From NCBI GenBank assembly GCA_964447335.1, contig CAYUSA010000017.1, positions 1 to 52,327 on the forward strand: a stretch of DNA of 52,327 nt, given 5' to 3'. Made by a program: the position numbers and the translations under genes. This DNA comes from HRBIN12 sp964447335 (GTDB taxonomy: Bacteria; Actinomycetota; UBA4738; HRBIN12). Each line of letters begins with the position of its first letter. Position 1 is the first letter of the stretch. Shown here in pieces: positions 45,596 through 52,327 of this stretch. The notes beneath the pieces were generated by a model that saw nothing but the letters and a program-made list of their open reading frames with translations, had not been told where the DNA came from and ran no database searches.

Positions 45596-46453
45596 TCAGC
45601 CTTCGGACGGAACCCAGAGGCGCCGGTCGCCGTCGCGCGCGAAGGTGCCGAACGGCTCGGGGAAGTGCGAGGTCGAGACCAGACGCCCCTCGCGCTCGAT
45701 GCGCTCGAGCCACGTGGCGCGCGTCGCCGCCGCGACCTCCGGCCAGAGGTCGGAGTCCCCGTTCAGCCCCGGCTGCAGCAGTTGCGCCGGGTGGTTCACG
45801 GTGTCGGCGGAGACGATCGCGCGCTCGCGACGGGAGTCGATGAGCAGCACCTGGTGGCCGGGCGTGTGGCCCGGCGCATGTACGAGCGTGAGCTCATCGG
45901 TGATCCGGAGCGGGTCGGTCTCGAGGAGCTCGAGCTGCCCGGCGGTGTGGAGCGGCCGGACCGCCGCGTCGAAGGTCGCGAGGTCCTCCTCGTCGCCCTC
46001 CTGCAGGTACAGGTCCCAGTCGGCCCGCCGCAGGACGTAGCGTGCGTTCGGGAACATCGGCTCGGTGGTGCCCTCGGCGACGGTCCAGCCGAGGTGGTCG
46101 TCGTGCAGGTGCGTGATCGCCACCAGCTCGACATCGGCGGGTGCGACCCCCGCGGCCGCGAGCTCCTGCGGCAGCGCGCCTCGGGTCGCGGACCACGAGA
46201 ACGCGGGCGCCGACTCCGGCCCGACGCCCGTGTCCACGAGCACCGTCATGCCTGCGGAGCGGACGAGGAACGCGTGCACGTGGAGCTGCCACGACGCGCC
46301 TGAGAAGGTCGCCGGGTAGCGCTCGCGCGCCTCGGCCCAGGTCTCGGGGGACCCGCCCGGGAAGCTGTCCTCGGCGGGGCCGGTCGCAAGGACGACGGCG
46401 TCGCAGAGCGCGACGATCTCGACGTCTGCGATCCGGCGCGATCCGTGTGGCAT
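45596..46453 (-). CDS. MBL-fold metallohydrolase
   Basis: A 285-residue metallo-beta-lactamase-fold enzyme. The core metal motif THLHDDHLGW gives H115, H117, D119 and H120; a later histidine is in APGHTPGHQVLLID and the metal-bridging aspartate in IVSADTVNHP. The layout resembles quorum-quenching lactonase/glyoxalase II-like hydrolases; substrate unknown. TAGACT is 8 nt before the ATG, again leaderless. It is convergent with the CDGSH gene, with a gap of 3 nt. Confidence 0.85.
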   Translation of the reverse strand: MPHGSRRIADVEIVALCDAVVLATGPAEDSFPGGSPETWAEARERYPATFSGASWQLHVHAFLVRSAGMTVLVDTGVGPESAPAFSWSATRGALPQELAAAGVAPADVELVAITHLHDDHLGWTVAEGTTEPMFPNARYVLRRADWDLYLQEGDEEDLATFDAAVRPLHTAGQLELLETDPLRITDELTLVHAPGHTPGHQVLLIDSRRERAIVSADTVNHPAQLLQPGLNGDSDLWPEVAAATRATWLERIEREGRLVSTSHFPEPFGTFARDGDRRLWVPSEG

Positions 46454-46461
46454 GGGGCGCG

Positions 46462-46467
46462 AGTCTA
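46462..46467 (-). promoter_or_regulatory. Leaderless-type -10 for the MBL-fold gene
   Basis: TAGACT on the minus strand with an 8-nt gap to ATG 46453. Confidence 0.45.
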
Positions 46468-46477
46468 CCCGGGTGGG

Positions 46478-46720
46478 TCAGCCGACGTAGCCCTCGACCG
46501 TGTCGGGGTCGCGGGGTAGCGCCTCGTCCGGATCCAGGCCGGCGGCCCGACGGGCGCGCCGCTGGCGCAGGAGGTCGTAGAGCTGATCCAGCTGGAGCTC
46601 GATCTCCTTCAGGCGGGCACGCTCCCGGGTCGAGGCCTCGCCGCGTGACTCCTTGTCGAACAGCGCGTGCTCCTCGTGCGCGAGCTCCTCGATCCGGTCG
46701 ATGACCCCCTGGTCCTGCAT
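46478..46720 (-). CDS. DUF2630-family coiled-coil protein
   Basis: An 80-residue, highly charged helical protein with the DUF2630 pattern: VIDRIEELAHEEHALFDKE, then RLKEIELQLDQLYDLLRQRRARR and a C-terminal DPDTVEGYVG. The family is common in Actinobacteria and has no known function; it is expected to be cytoplasmic and helical. A strong AGGAGGAG site precedes ATG 46720. Confidence 0.85.
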   Translation of the reverse strand: MQDQGVIDRIEELAHEEHALFDKESRGEASTRERARLKEIELQLDQLYDLLRQRRARRAAGLDPDEALPRDPDTVEGYVG

Positions 46721-46776
46721 GCGCGCTCCTCCTTGCTGCAGCCTATCGCTCGGAGGGACGCTCGTCCGGGTTCGCG

Positions 46777-48351
46777 CTACTCGATGACCGCGGGCATCGG
46801 CTCGCCCACGTGCTCGACCTCGACGCGCGCGGGAGCGCCGCCGGGGATGAAGCGGTTCGCGACGACGGCGGCGAGCAGCAGGACCAACCCGCCCACCAGG
46901 AGCGAGACGCGGAAGCCGCTCAGGAAGGCGTTCCGGAACGCGCCGGCGACCGCGCCGGCCTGCTCCGGCGGTAGCCCGGCGAGGGTCTTCGGGTCCAGGC
47001 GCCCGGAGCCCGCTGCCGCCTCGATCGCGGCCTGCTGCGCCGGCGTGAGGCCGATCGCGGCGAGGGCCGGCTCGAGCGCGTGCTGCAGCCGCGTCGTGAG
47101 GATCGTGCCGAGCAGCGCGATGCCGAACACGCCGCCGACCTCGCGCGAGGTGTTCGTCATCGCCGAGCCGAGCCCGGCACGCTCCTGGCCCACCGCGTTC
47201 ATGACGGCGGCGGTCATCGGCGTCATCGTGGCGCCCATCCCGTGGCCCATCAGCATGAACACGGGCAGCATCAGCATGAACGGGGTGTCCACGCTCATCC
47301 GCGAGAGCGCGAGGAGGCCGCCTCCAGCGAGGATCAGCCCGTAGGTCATCGGGATCCGAGAGCCGTGCTTGGACGCGTAGTGCCCGGCGTTCGGCGCCGT
47401 CACGATGATCATCACCGTCATCGGCAGGAACCGCAGCCCGGCCTCGAACGCGGAGTAGCCGCGGATGAGCTGCATGTAGAGCGACAGGAAGAAGAACGTC
47501 GCGAACATCCCGAGGGAGACCGCGAACGCCACCGTGTTCCCGGCCGAGAACGCCGGGATCCGGAAGAACCGGAGCGGCATCATGGCCTTCGGGCTCCGGA
47601 GCTCCCAGCCGAGGAAGAGGCTGAGCAGCACCGCCGCCGCGACGAGCGACGCGACGATGATCGGGTCGGTCCACCCCTTCTGGTTCGCCTCGATGAGGCC
47701 GTAGGTCGCCGCGAGGAGCGCGCCGCTGCCGAGCACGAGCCCAGGGATGTCGAGCTCGCGCGTGACCTGCGAGCGCGACTCGCGCACCGTGCTCCTCGCC
47801 GTGAAGAACGCGATCACTCCGATGGGCAGGTTGAGGAAGAAGACCGACTCCCAGCCGAGGTGGTCGACCATCAGCCCGCCGACCGTCGGCCCGAGCGCGA
47901 GCGCGAGCGCCGACATCCCGGCCCACAGGCCGATCGCCTTCGCGCGCTCATGCGGCGGGAACGTCACCGTGATGATCGACAGCGTCCCCGGCATCAGGAG
48001 CGCCGCACCGACACCCTGGAGCCCGCGGGCGGCGATGAGGTGTGAGGTGCTCCCCGAGAGCCCGCACAGGAGCGAGGAGACCGTGAAGATCGTGAGCCCG
48101 GTGAGGAACATGCGCTTGCGCCCGTACCGGTCGCCGGCGATGCCGCCGGTGAGCAGGAGCGAGGCGAACGCGAGCACGTAGCCGTCGACGATCCACTGGA
48201 GCTCGCTGACGCCGGCGCCGAGGTCCCGGCTGATCTTCGGCAGGGCGACGTTCACGACCGTGTTGTCGAGCATCGCCATCGCGAGCGCGAAGCACATCGT
48301 GAACAGCACGACGACCTTCTCGCGCGCGTCGTCACCCTCGAACCCGAGCAC
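46777..48351 (-). CDS. MFS transporter, DHA2 (EmrB/QacA) drug-efflux type
   Basis: A 524-residue membrane protein with about 14 helices, the number typical of DHA2 exporters. Seen are the first-helix motif DNTVVNVALPKISRDL, motif A GDRYGRKRMFLTG in the loop between helices 2 and 3, and the motif C region GVGAALLMPGTLSIIT with GLWAGMSALALALGPTVGG. The last 20 residues are cytoplasmic. It probably exports a lipophilic compound. The GTG start has GAGGTGGGGGG upstream. No TetR or MarR regulator is adjacent. Confidence 0.9.
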   Translation of the reverse strand: MLGFEGDDAREKVVVLFTMCFALAMAMLDNTVVNVALPKISRDLGAGVSELQWIVDGYVLAFASLLLTGGIAGDRYGRKRMFLTGLTIFTVSSLLCGLSGSTSHLIAARGLQGVGAALLMPGTLSIITVTFPPHERAKAIGLWAGMSALALALGPTVGGLMVDHLGWESVFFLNLPIGVIAFFTARSTVRESRSQVTRELDIPGLVLGSGALLAATYGLIEANQKGWTDPIIVASLVAAAVLLSLFLGWELRSPKAMMPLRFFRIPAFSAGNTVAFAVSLGMFATFFFLSLYMQLIRGYSAFEAGLRFLPMTVMIIVTAPNAGHYASKHGSRIPMTYGLILAGGGLLALSRMSVDTPFMLMLPVFMLMGHGMGATMTPMTAAVMNAVGQERAGLGSAMTNTSREVGGVFGIALLGTILTTRLQHALEPALAAIGLTPAQQAAIEAAAGSGRLDPKTLAGLPPEQAGAVAGAFRNAFLSGFRVSLLVGGLVLLLAAVVANRFIPGGAPARVEVEHVGEPMPAVIE

Positions 48352-48465
48352 GTGGATCCCCCCACCTCGATCGCGAACCGCATCCGCGCGGACCCGCGCC
48401 GGCGCGAGCCCGTCACTCTACGGCTCGAGGGGGACAACCGTGGGCCGGACCGGGCTGTTCCCGGG

Positions 48466-49200
48466 TCAGGCCATCGCGGTGTGCGCGGCGATCGAGAGGT
48501 CCTTGGCTCCTCCGACCGTCACGCCGGGGCGCACGTCCATCAGTACCCACAGGACGTCGCCGTCCTGCCACATGCACAGCCCGGCGGTGACCGAGCCGAC
48601 GACCGGGGCGCAGACGTAGGTGACACCCTCGACGGTGCGCTCGATCCGCTCGGCCGCGACGAGCGAGCCGCCGTAGCCGCTGGTGAAGCCCTCCGTGAAG
48701 GAGTCGAAGGCCGCGGCCGGGCCGCCCAGGCTCTCCTCGGCCCCTCGCACCCACATCACCGAGACCTCGGGCACCGCCGCCACGCTGCCGTAGAACGCCA
48801 TGTCGGCCTCGAAGCCATCGGCCTGCGAGGCGGTTCGGAACGAGGCGGCCGCGGCGTCGGTCTGCGGCCCGACGACGCGCTGGAGGCCGGCGATCGACGC
48901 GGGGAACGCGATCGACGGCTCTCGCAGGGCGACGAAGGTGATGCTCGCGACGACCCCGAGCGCGACGGCGACCATCGCGCCGAGCGGGGCGGATCTCGGC
49001 CTCGACGTCCGGCCTCTGTCGACGGACCCGGCCGGGGCCGGGGGCCAAGTCGGCGACGGTGGGGTGGGCGGCGGGAACGTCCGGTAGCACTGCCAGCAGA
49101 AGGACGCCGAGGGTGGGTTGTCCGCCCCGCAGCCGGGGCAGGGGCGCATCCGCGGGTCGGGACCCGCCGTGCCGCCGTCGGTCCTCGTGGGTGCCTGCAT
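48466..49200 (-). CDS. Zinc-ribbon single-pass membrane protein, unknown function
   Basis: A 244-residue protein. An N-terminal zinc ribbon (RPCPGCGADNPPSASFCWQC, four cysteines at about 21-38) is followed by a Pro-rich linker, one transmembrane helix (about 75-93) and an extracytoplasmic domain of about 145 residues. The outer part contains two cysteines (TYVCAPV and AGLCMWQ) likely to be disulfide-linked. Such zinc-ribbon plus membrane-helix proteins are frequent in uncultivated Actinobacteria. ATG 49200 has GGAGGG upstream. Confidence 0.6.
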   Translation of the reverse strand: MQAPTRTDGGTAGPDPRMRPCPGCGADNPPSASFCWQCYRTFPPPTPPSPTWPPAPAGSVDRGRTSRPRSAPLGAMVAVALGVVASITFVALREPSIAFPASIAGLQRVVGPQTDAAAASFRTASQADGFEADMAFYGSVAAVPEVSVMWVRGAEESLGGPAAAFDSFTEGFTSGYGGSLVAAERIERTVEGVTYVCAPVVGSVTAGLCMWQDGDVLWVLMDVRPGVTVGGAKDLSIAAHTAMA

Positions 49201-49282
49201 GAGCAACCGCCCTCCGGGACAGCATCGGCACGACGGCCTCGAACCTGAGCGTGGAGCGGGGTCCCGTCCGCGCTCGAGATCG

Positions 49283-50587
49283 CTACGAGGGTCGCCGCAG
49301 GGTCGCGAGCACGCGCCGCACCTCGCCCTCCAGCCGGTGGAGCGTCTCGCCGGTCGGTCCCCGGTTCCCGTAGCGGACGTCCTCGTAGACGCGCGTCAGG
49401 TGGCCGAAGCCCTCGGCGCAGTCGGGGAACGCCGCGGCGACCTCGGGCAGGTACTCGGCGGGGGTGAGGGCCGGATCCTTCGGCACGCCCCGCCGGTGGA
49501 GCGCGATCAGGGCCTCGGCGTACCAGCGGCGGACGGTGTCCGCCGGCGGCTCGCGCCGGAGCGGGCCGCGGCGCGCGGGCGGCTCCTCGGGCTCGGGCAG
49601 CGGGATGCTCGGCGCGTCCTGGCTACGGCGTCCGGTCCGCTCGAACGCGCCGACATCCGGCCGCAACCGGCGCAGCGAGCGGTACAGGAGCCACAGGATG
49701 CCGACGAAGATCGCGAGGCCGAGCAGGCGCGGCCACCACGGCTGGTCGGGGCGGGCGACCGAGCTTGTCGCGCGAGCCGCCTGCGCGCGCGCTCGCCACT
49801 GCTCGAGGAGGTCGCGGATCGCGTCGGGGTCGACCCCGAGCCCCGAGAGCGTCCACAGGATCGGCCGCGAGACCACGAGGAGCAGCCAGGTGAGGATCGA
49901 GAGGAGGAACGTGCCGGCGGGCGAGAACCACGCGCCGATCCGCTCGAACAACCCGCCTCGCACCGCGAGCACCGGTGCGAGCGCCATCGCGGCGACGAGT
50001 CCGAGCGTCGCGATGGCGGCGCGGCGGATCCACGAGCTCCCGGCGCCGGGTTCCTCCGCGGCGACCGGTGCCCAGACGGTGGTCGCCCGGCTCGCGAGGG
50101 CGGCGATGAAGAACACGGGCACGATGCCGAGCAGCGGCGTGCGCCACGCGGCGCTCGCGCCCGCCGCCACGAGCACCTCGATGCCGAGCACGGTCGCGCC
50201 GACGCCGATCTCGGCGTGGATCGGCTCTCGCCAGTCGCGGAGCGCGAGGGTCACCGCCCGCAGGGTCACGAGCATCGAGAGCAGGAGCGCGATCAGCGTA
50301 CGCTGGGGCTCGGCGGCCCCCAGGGTGATCCCGGCGACGAGCGCGACGACCGCCGCCGCGGTCGTGAGCTTGGTCGAGGCCCGGAAGCGGCAGGCGACCA
50401 GCACGCCGAGCACGTAGGCGGCCACGAACGGAACGGCGGCCGCCGGCGCGCTCACGTGGAGCTCGCCCACGTCGGAAAGGATCATGTGCGCCGGCAGGAA
50501 GAGCAGTCCGGCCTCGGCGAGTGCGGCGAGACCGGCAGCGCGGAGCTCGGCCGGGTCCGGGGCCGGGACCTCGCGCGCCGCGATCAC
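49283..50587 (-). CDS. DUF4129-domain membrane protein of a MoxR-DUF58 operon
   Basis: A 434-residue protein with about eight N-terminal membrane helices, a long cytoplasmic loop, another helix near 318-335 and a C-terminal DUF4129 domain (about 375-430: DTVRRWYAEALIALHRRGV, then LTPAEYLPEVAAAFP). GTG 50587 overlaps the stop of the DUF58 gene (GTGA), so the genes are coupled. The transglutaminase (DUF3488) often fused or adjacent in these operons is missing here. Family members with DUF58 and MoxR are linked to cell-envelope assembly or peptide processing, but this is not proven. Confidence 0.75.
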   Translation of the reverse strand: MIAAREVPAPDPAELRAAGLAALAEAGLLFLPAHMILSDVGELHVSAPAAAVPFVAAYVLGVLVACRFRASTKLTTAAAVVALVAGITLGAAEPQRTLIALLLSMLVTLRAVTLALRDWREPIHAEIGVGATVLGIEVLVAAGASAAWRTPLLGIVPVFFIAALASRATTVWAPVAAEEPGAGSSWIRRAAIATLGLVAAMALAPVLAVRGGLFERIGAWFSPAGTFLLSILTWLLLVVSRPILWTLSGLGVDPDAIRDLLEQWRARAQAARATSSVARPDQPWWPRLLGLAIFVGILWLLYRSLRRLRPDVGAFERTGRRSQDAPSIPLPEPEEPPARRGPLRREPPADTVRRWYAEALIALHRRGVPKDPALTPAEYLPEVAAAFPDCAEGFGHLTRVYEDVRYGNRGPTGETLHRLEGEVRRVLATLRRPS

Positions 50588-51741
50588 GAGGCCTCTCCGG
50601 CCTGACGAGCCGCCTCGAGCGGGGACACGTGCACGACGCTGGAGCCCCGCCGCCGGAGCACGTCCATCTCGTGCACGAGCCACGGGCCCGGACGGGCCGA
50701 GACGACGACGACGGTCGTCCGACGCACGAGTCGGCGGCCGATCTCGCGCAGGATCGGGGCGAGGTCGTTCGTGGGTTGGTTCGGCATCCGCGCGAGGGCC
50801 GCGAACAGGACGGGCTCGGCGCCGACCGAGGAGGCCGTCGGTACGCGAAGCGGACCCCGCCCCTTGCGCAGGTGCGTGTTCGCGACCATGCCGGTCCGCC
50901 AGCCCGCGTGGATGGCCTGCCGCGCGAGGTAGCTCGCCCAGGCGATCGTTTCCTCGGCCGTGGCGGGGTCGACGCCGTGCCAGAACGGCTCGCCGTTCGA
51001 CAGGTCGATCGCGAACAGCACCTCGGCCGAGCGCGTGGGCTCGTACCGCTTGGTCTGCAGCCGGCCCGCATGCGCCGAGACGCGCCAGTGGACGTGGTGC
51101 ATCGGATCGCCGGGCTCGTAGTCGCGGACGCCCGCGAAGTGCTCCCGGTCCTCGAACAGGCGCGCCGCCGCGGCCGGCGTGCCGAACGGCAGGCGCCGGA
51201 CGACGCGGAGCGCAAGCCCGGTCTCCGGCTGGGGCATCACCATCAGCGATCCGGAGACCTCGACCTCACGGCCGACCGGCGCGAGATCGAACGGATCAGA
51301 CAGCTCCATGCCGACGCCCTCGAGCCAGTACTCGCCGCGGGCTCGCGCATACACGGGCAGGCGGAGCACGATCTCGCTCCGTCCGCCGAGCGAGAAGCGC
51401 CGTCGGTGCCCTCGGAGCGCGGTGGGTGACGTGTCGGGGTCCGGGGCCAGGCCGTCGGGGAACCGGACGAGGATCCGCACGATGGGGATCGGCAGGCGCT
51501 TGTCGTTCGTGATCCGTACGAGCACCGCGAGCGGCTCGCCGATGAACGCGCGGCCGGGCTCGAACGCGACCTCGACGCTCACCCCGCGCCAAGCGACGCG
51601 AGCCCACACCGTCGCCGCGATGCCGAGCCCGGATACGGCCGCCGCCCACAGCAGCACCACGAGGTGGCCCCACGCCACGGCGACGAGCGCCAGGACGACC
51701 GAGACGAACAGCGCGATCTGCCGTCGCTCGGTCGTGTCCGT
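50584..51741 (-). CDS. DUF58-domain protein; probable original start is ACG at 51741
   Basis: The DUF58 protein follows MoxR in its operon. Standard reading from GTG 51678 gives 364 residues. Upstream in the same frame lies a sequence that reads like its missing N-terminus: an RRQIALFVSVVLALVAVAW helix directly before the one the GTG start keeps. AGGAG (51748-51752) is placed 6 nt before ACG (51739-51741). That codon is a T-to-C change from ATG, so either ACG is used or the assembly has an error. The DUF58 core shows the FAGVRDYEPGDPMHHVHWRVSA motif (about 200-222 from the ACG) and a von Willebrand-like segment with DLSNGEP. Confidence 0.7.
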   Translation of the reverse strand, partial: TDTTERRQIALFVSVVLALVAVAWGHLVVLLWAAAVSGLGIAATVWARVAWRGVSVEVAFEPGRAFIGEPLAVLVRITNDKRLPIPIVRILVRFPDGLAPDPDTSPTALRGHRRRFSLGGRSEIVLRLPVYARARGEYWLEGVGMELSDPFDLAPVGREVEVSGSLMVMPQPETGLALRVVRRLPFGTPAAAARLFEDREHFAGVRDYEPGDPMHHVHWRVSAHAGRLQTKRYEPTRSAEVLFAIDLSNGEPFWHGVDPATAEETIAWASYLARQAIHAGWRTGMVANTHLRKGRGPLRVPTASSVGAEPVLFAALARMPNQPTNDLAPILREIGRRLVRRTTVVVVSARPGPWLVHEMDVLRRRGSSVVHVSPLEAARQAGEAS

Positions 51742-51750
51742 GTGGTTCTC

Positions 51751-52327
51751 CTACTCGTGCAGCTCCGTCGGGACGGGTACCGAGCGGAGCACCTCGCGCA
51801 GGATCTCGTCGGGTGCCCGGTCGCGGATCCGCGCGTCGGTCGTCGGCACCAGTCGGTGCTCGAACACGGGCTCGGCGAGGGCCTTCACGTCGTCGGGGAG
51901 CACGTAGTCGCGGCCGTCGAGGAGCGCGAGGGCGCGCGCCGCGTCTCCCATCTGCTCGACGGCGCGGGGGCTGGCCCCGACCGCGAGCTCGGGATGGTCG
52001 CGCGTCGCGCGGGCGAGCGCCACGATGTACCGGCGCACCGGGTGCTCGAGGGGGGTCGCGGCGGCCGCGGTCCGGAGGTCGCCGAGCGGAGGCACGCCTG
52101 GGAGCGGCGCGTCGGGCAGCACCCGTTCGGAGGGCATCGTCTGCAGGATGCGCTCCTCCTGCCGCTCGTCCCGGTAGCCGAGGCGGACGCGGAGCAGGAA
52201 CCGGTCGAGCCGCGCTTCCGGGAGCGGGAACGTGCCCTCGAACTCGATCGGGTTCTGCGTCGCGAGGCAGGAGAACGGGTCGTGGAACGGGTGCCTCACG
52301 CCGTCCACGGTGACCTTCCCCTCCTGC
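51751..52327 (-). CDS. MoxR-family AAA ATPase, C-terminal part (continues past the window)
   Basis: The visible 191 residues are the C-terminal two thirds of the ATPase module and lid of a MoxR protein. Sensor 1 and arginine-finger region are FSCLATQNPIEFEGTFPLPEARLDRFL, followed by the helical lid with GASPRAVEQMGDAARALALLDGRDYVLPDDVKALAEPV. Walker A lies beyond the right edge. MoxR ATPases act as chaperones that assemble the von Willebrand-type or DUF58 partner. Its TAG stop (51751-51753) is in the same frame as, and 9 codons before, the downstream DUF58 sequence. Confidence 0.9.
   Translation of the reverse strand, partial: QEGKVTVDGVRHPFHDPFSCLATQNPIEFEGTFPLPEARLDRFLLRVRLGYRDERQEERILQTMPSERVLPDAPLPGVPPLGDLRTAAAATPLEHPVRRYIVALARATRDHPELAVGASPRAVEQMGDAARALALLDGRDYVLPDDVKALAEPVFEHRLVPTTDARIRDRAPDEILREVLRSVPVPTELHE

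Overview
The window comes from a high-GC actinobacterium, most likely an uncultivated (metagenome-assembled) member of Actinomycetota. The evidence is the G/C-ending codon use, the hpf-secA-prfB and ftsE-ftsX-smpB-ssrA order, actinobacterial small families (DUF2277, DUF2630, CGNR/ABATE, PspC histidine kinase), a zinc-ribbon adenylate cyclase/ATPase, and many genes that look leaderless, with a TANNNT hexamer only 6-8 nt before the start codon. I cannot name a class or genus from sequence alone.

Layout. 1-698: a helicase-like fragment at the edge, then a structured non-coding leader in front of hpf. 699-10755: housekeeping block: short-form hpf, a NarL-type response regulator, secA, prfB with its programmed frameshift, a YfhO-like membrane protein (opposite strand), ftsE, ftsX, smpB and tmRNA. 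10763-18131: methyltransferase, tiny membrane protein, alkaline-phosphatase-superfamily protein, then a GcvT-like folate enzyme divergent from two PYROXD2-like FAD oxidoreductases, with a twin inverted-repeat operator between them. 18136-24560: ECF sigma factor with its membrane partner, a frameshifted GNAT, a UvrD-type helicase, a stop-interrupted unknown gene and a flavodoxin. 24686-38533: mostly rightward genes: DUF2277, two group II PLP decarboxylases, Fpg/Nei glycosylase, adenosine-deaminase-like enzyme, CGNR regulator, cyclase/ATPase, EamA transporter and a DUF2207 protein. 38555-46453: SRPBCC protein, sulfite-oxidase-type molybdoenzyme, a PspC envelope-stress module with its own two-component system, a frameshifted CDGSH protein and an MBL hydrolase. 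46478-52327: DUF2630, a DHA2-type MFS exporter, a zinc-ribbon protein and a MoxR-DUF58-DUF4129 operon running off the right end.

How genes work together. smpB and ssrA make the trans-translation pair. ftsE/ftsX, secA and prfB are core division, secretion and termination functions. Several pairs overlap by 1-4 nt and are probably translationally coupled: secA/prfB, ftsE/ftsX, the two oxidoreductases, sigma factor/partner, kinase/regulator, PspC/small protein, DUF58/DUF4129. The PspC block at 41.1-44.6 kb is a divergent sensor-regulator system with repeated elements in the shared control region.

The points most worth checking are the candidate raiA-type RNA, the GcvT/PYROXD2 cluster with its operators, the widespread leaderless architecture, the unknown amber-interrupted gene, and the DUF58 gene whose natural start codon appears to be ACG. 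I found no CRISPR array, transposase, integrase, tRNA or rRNA.
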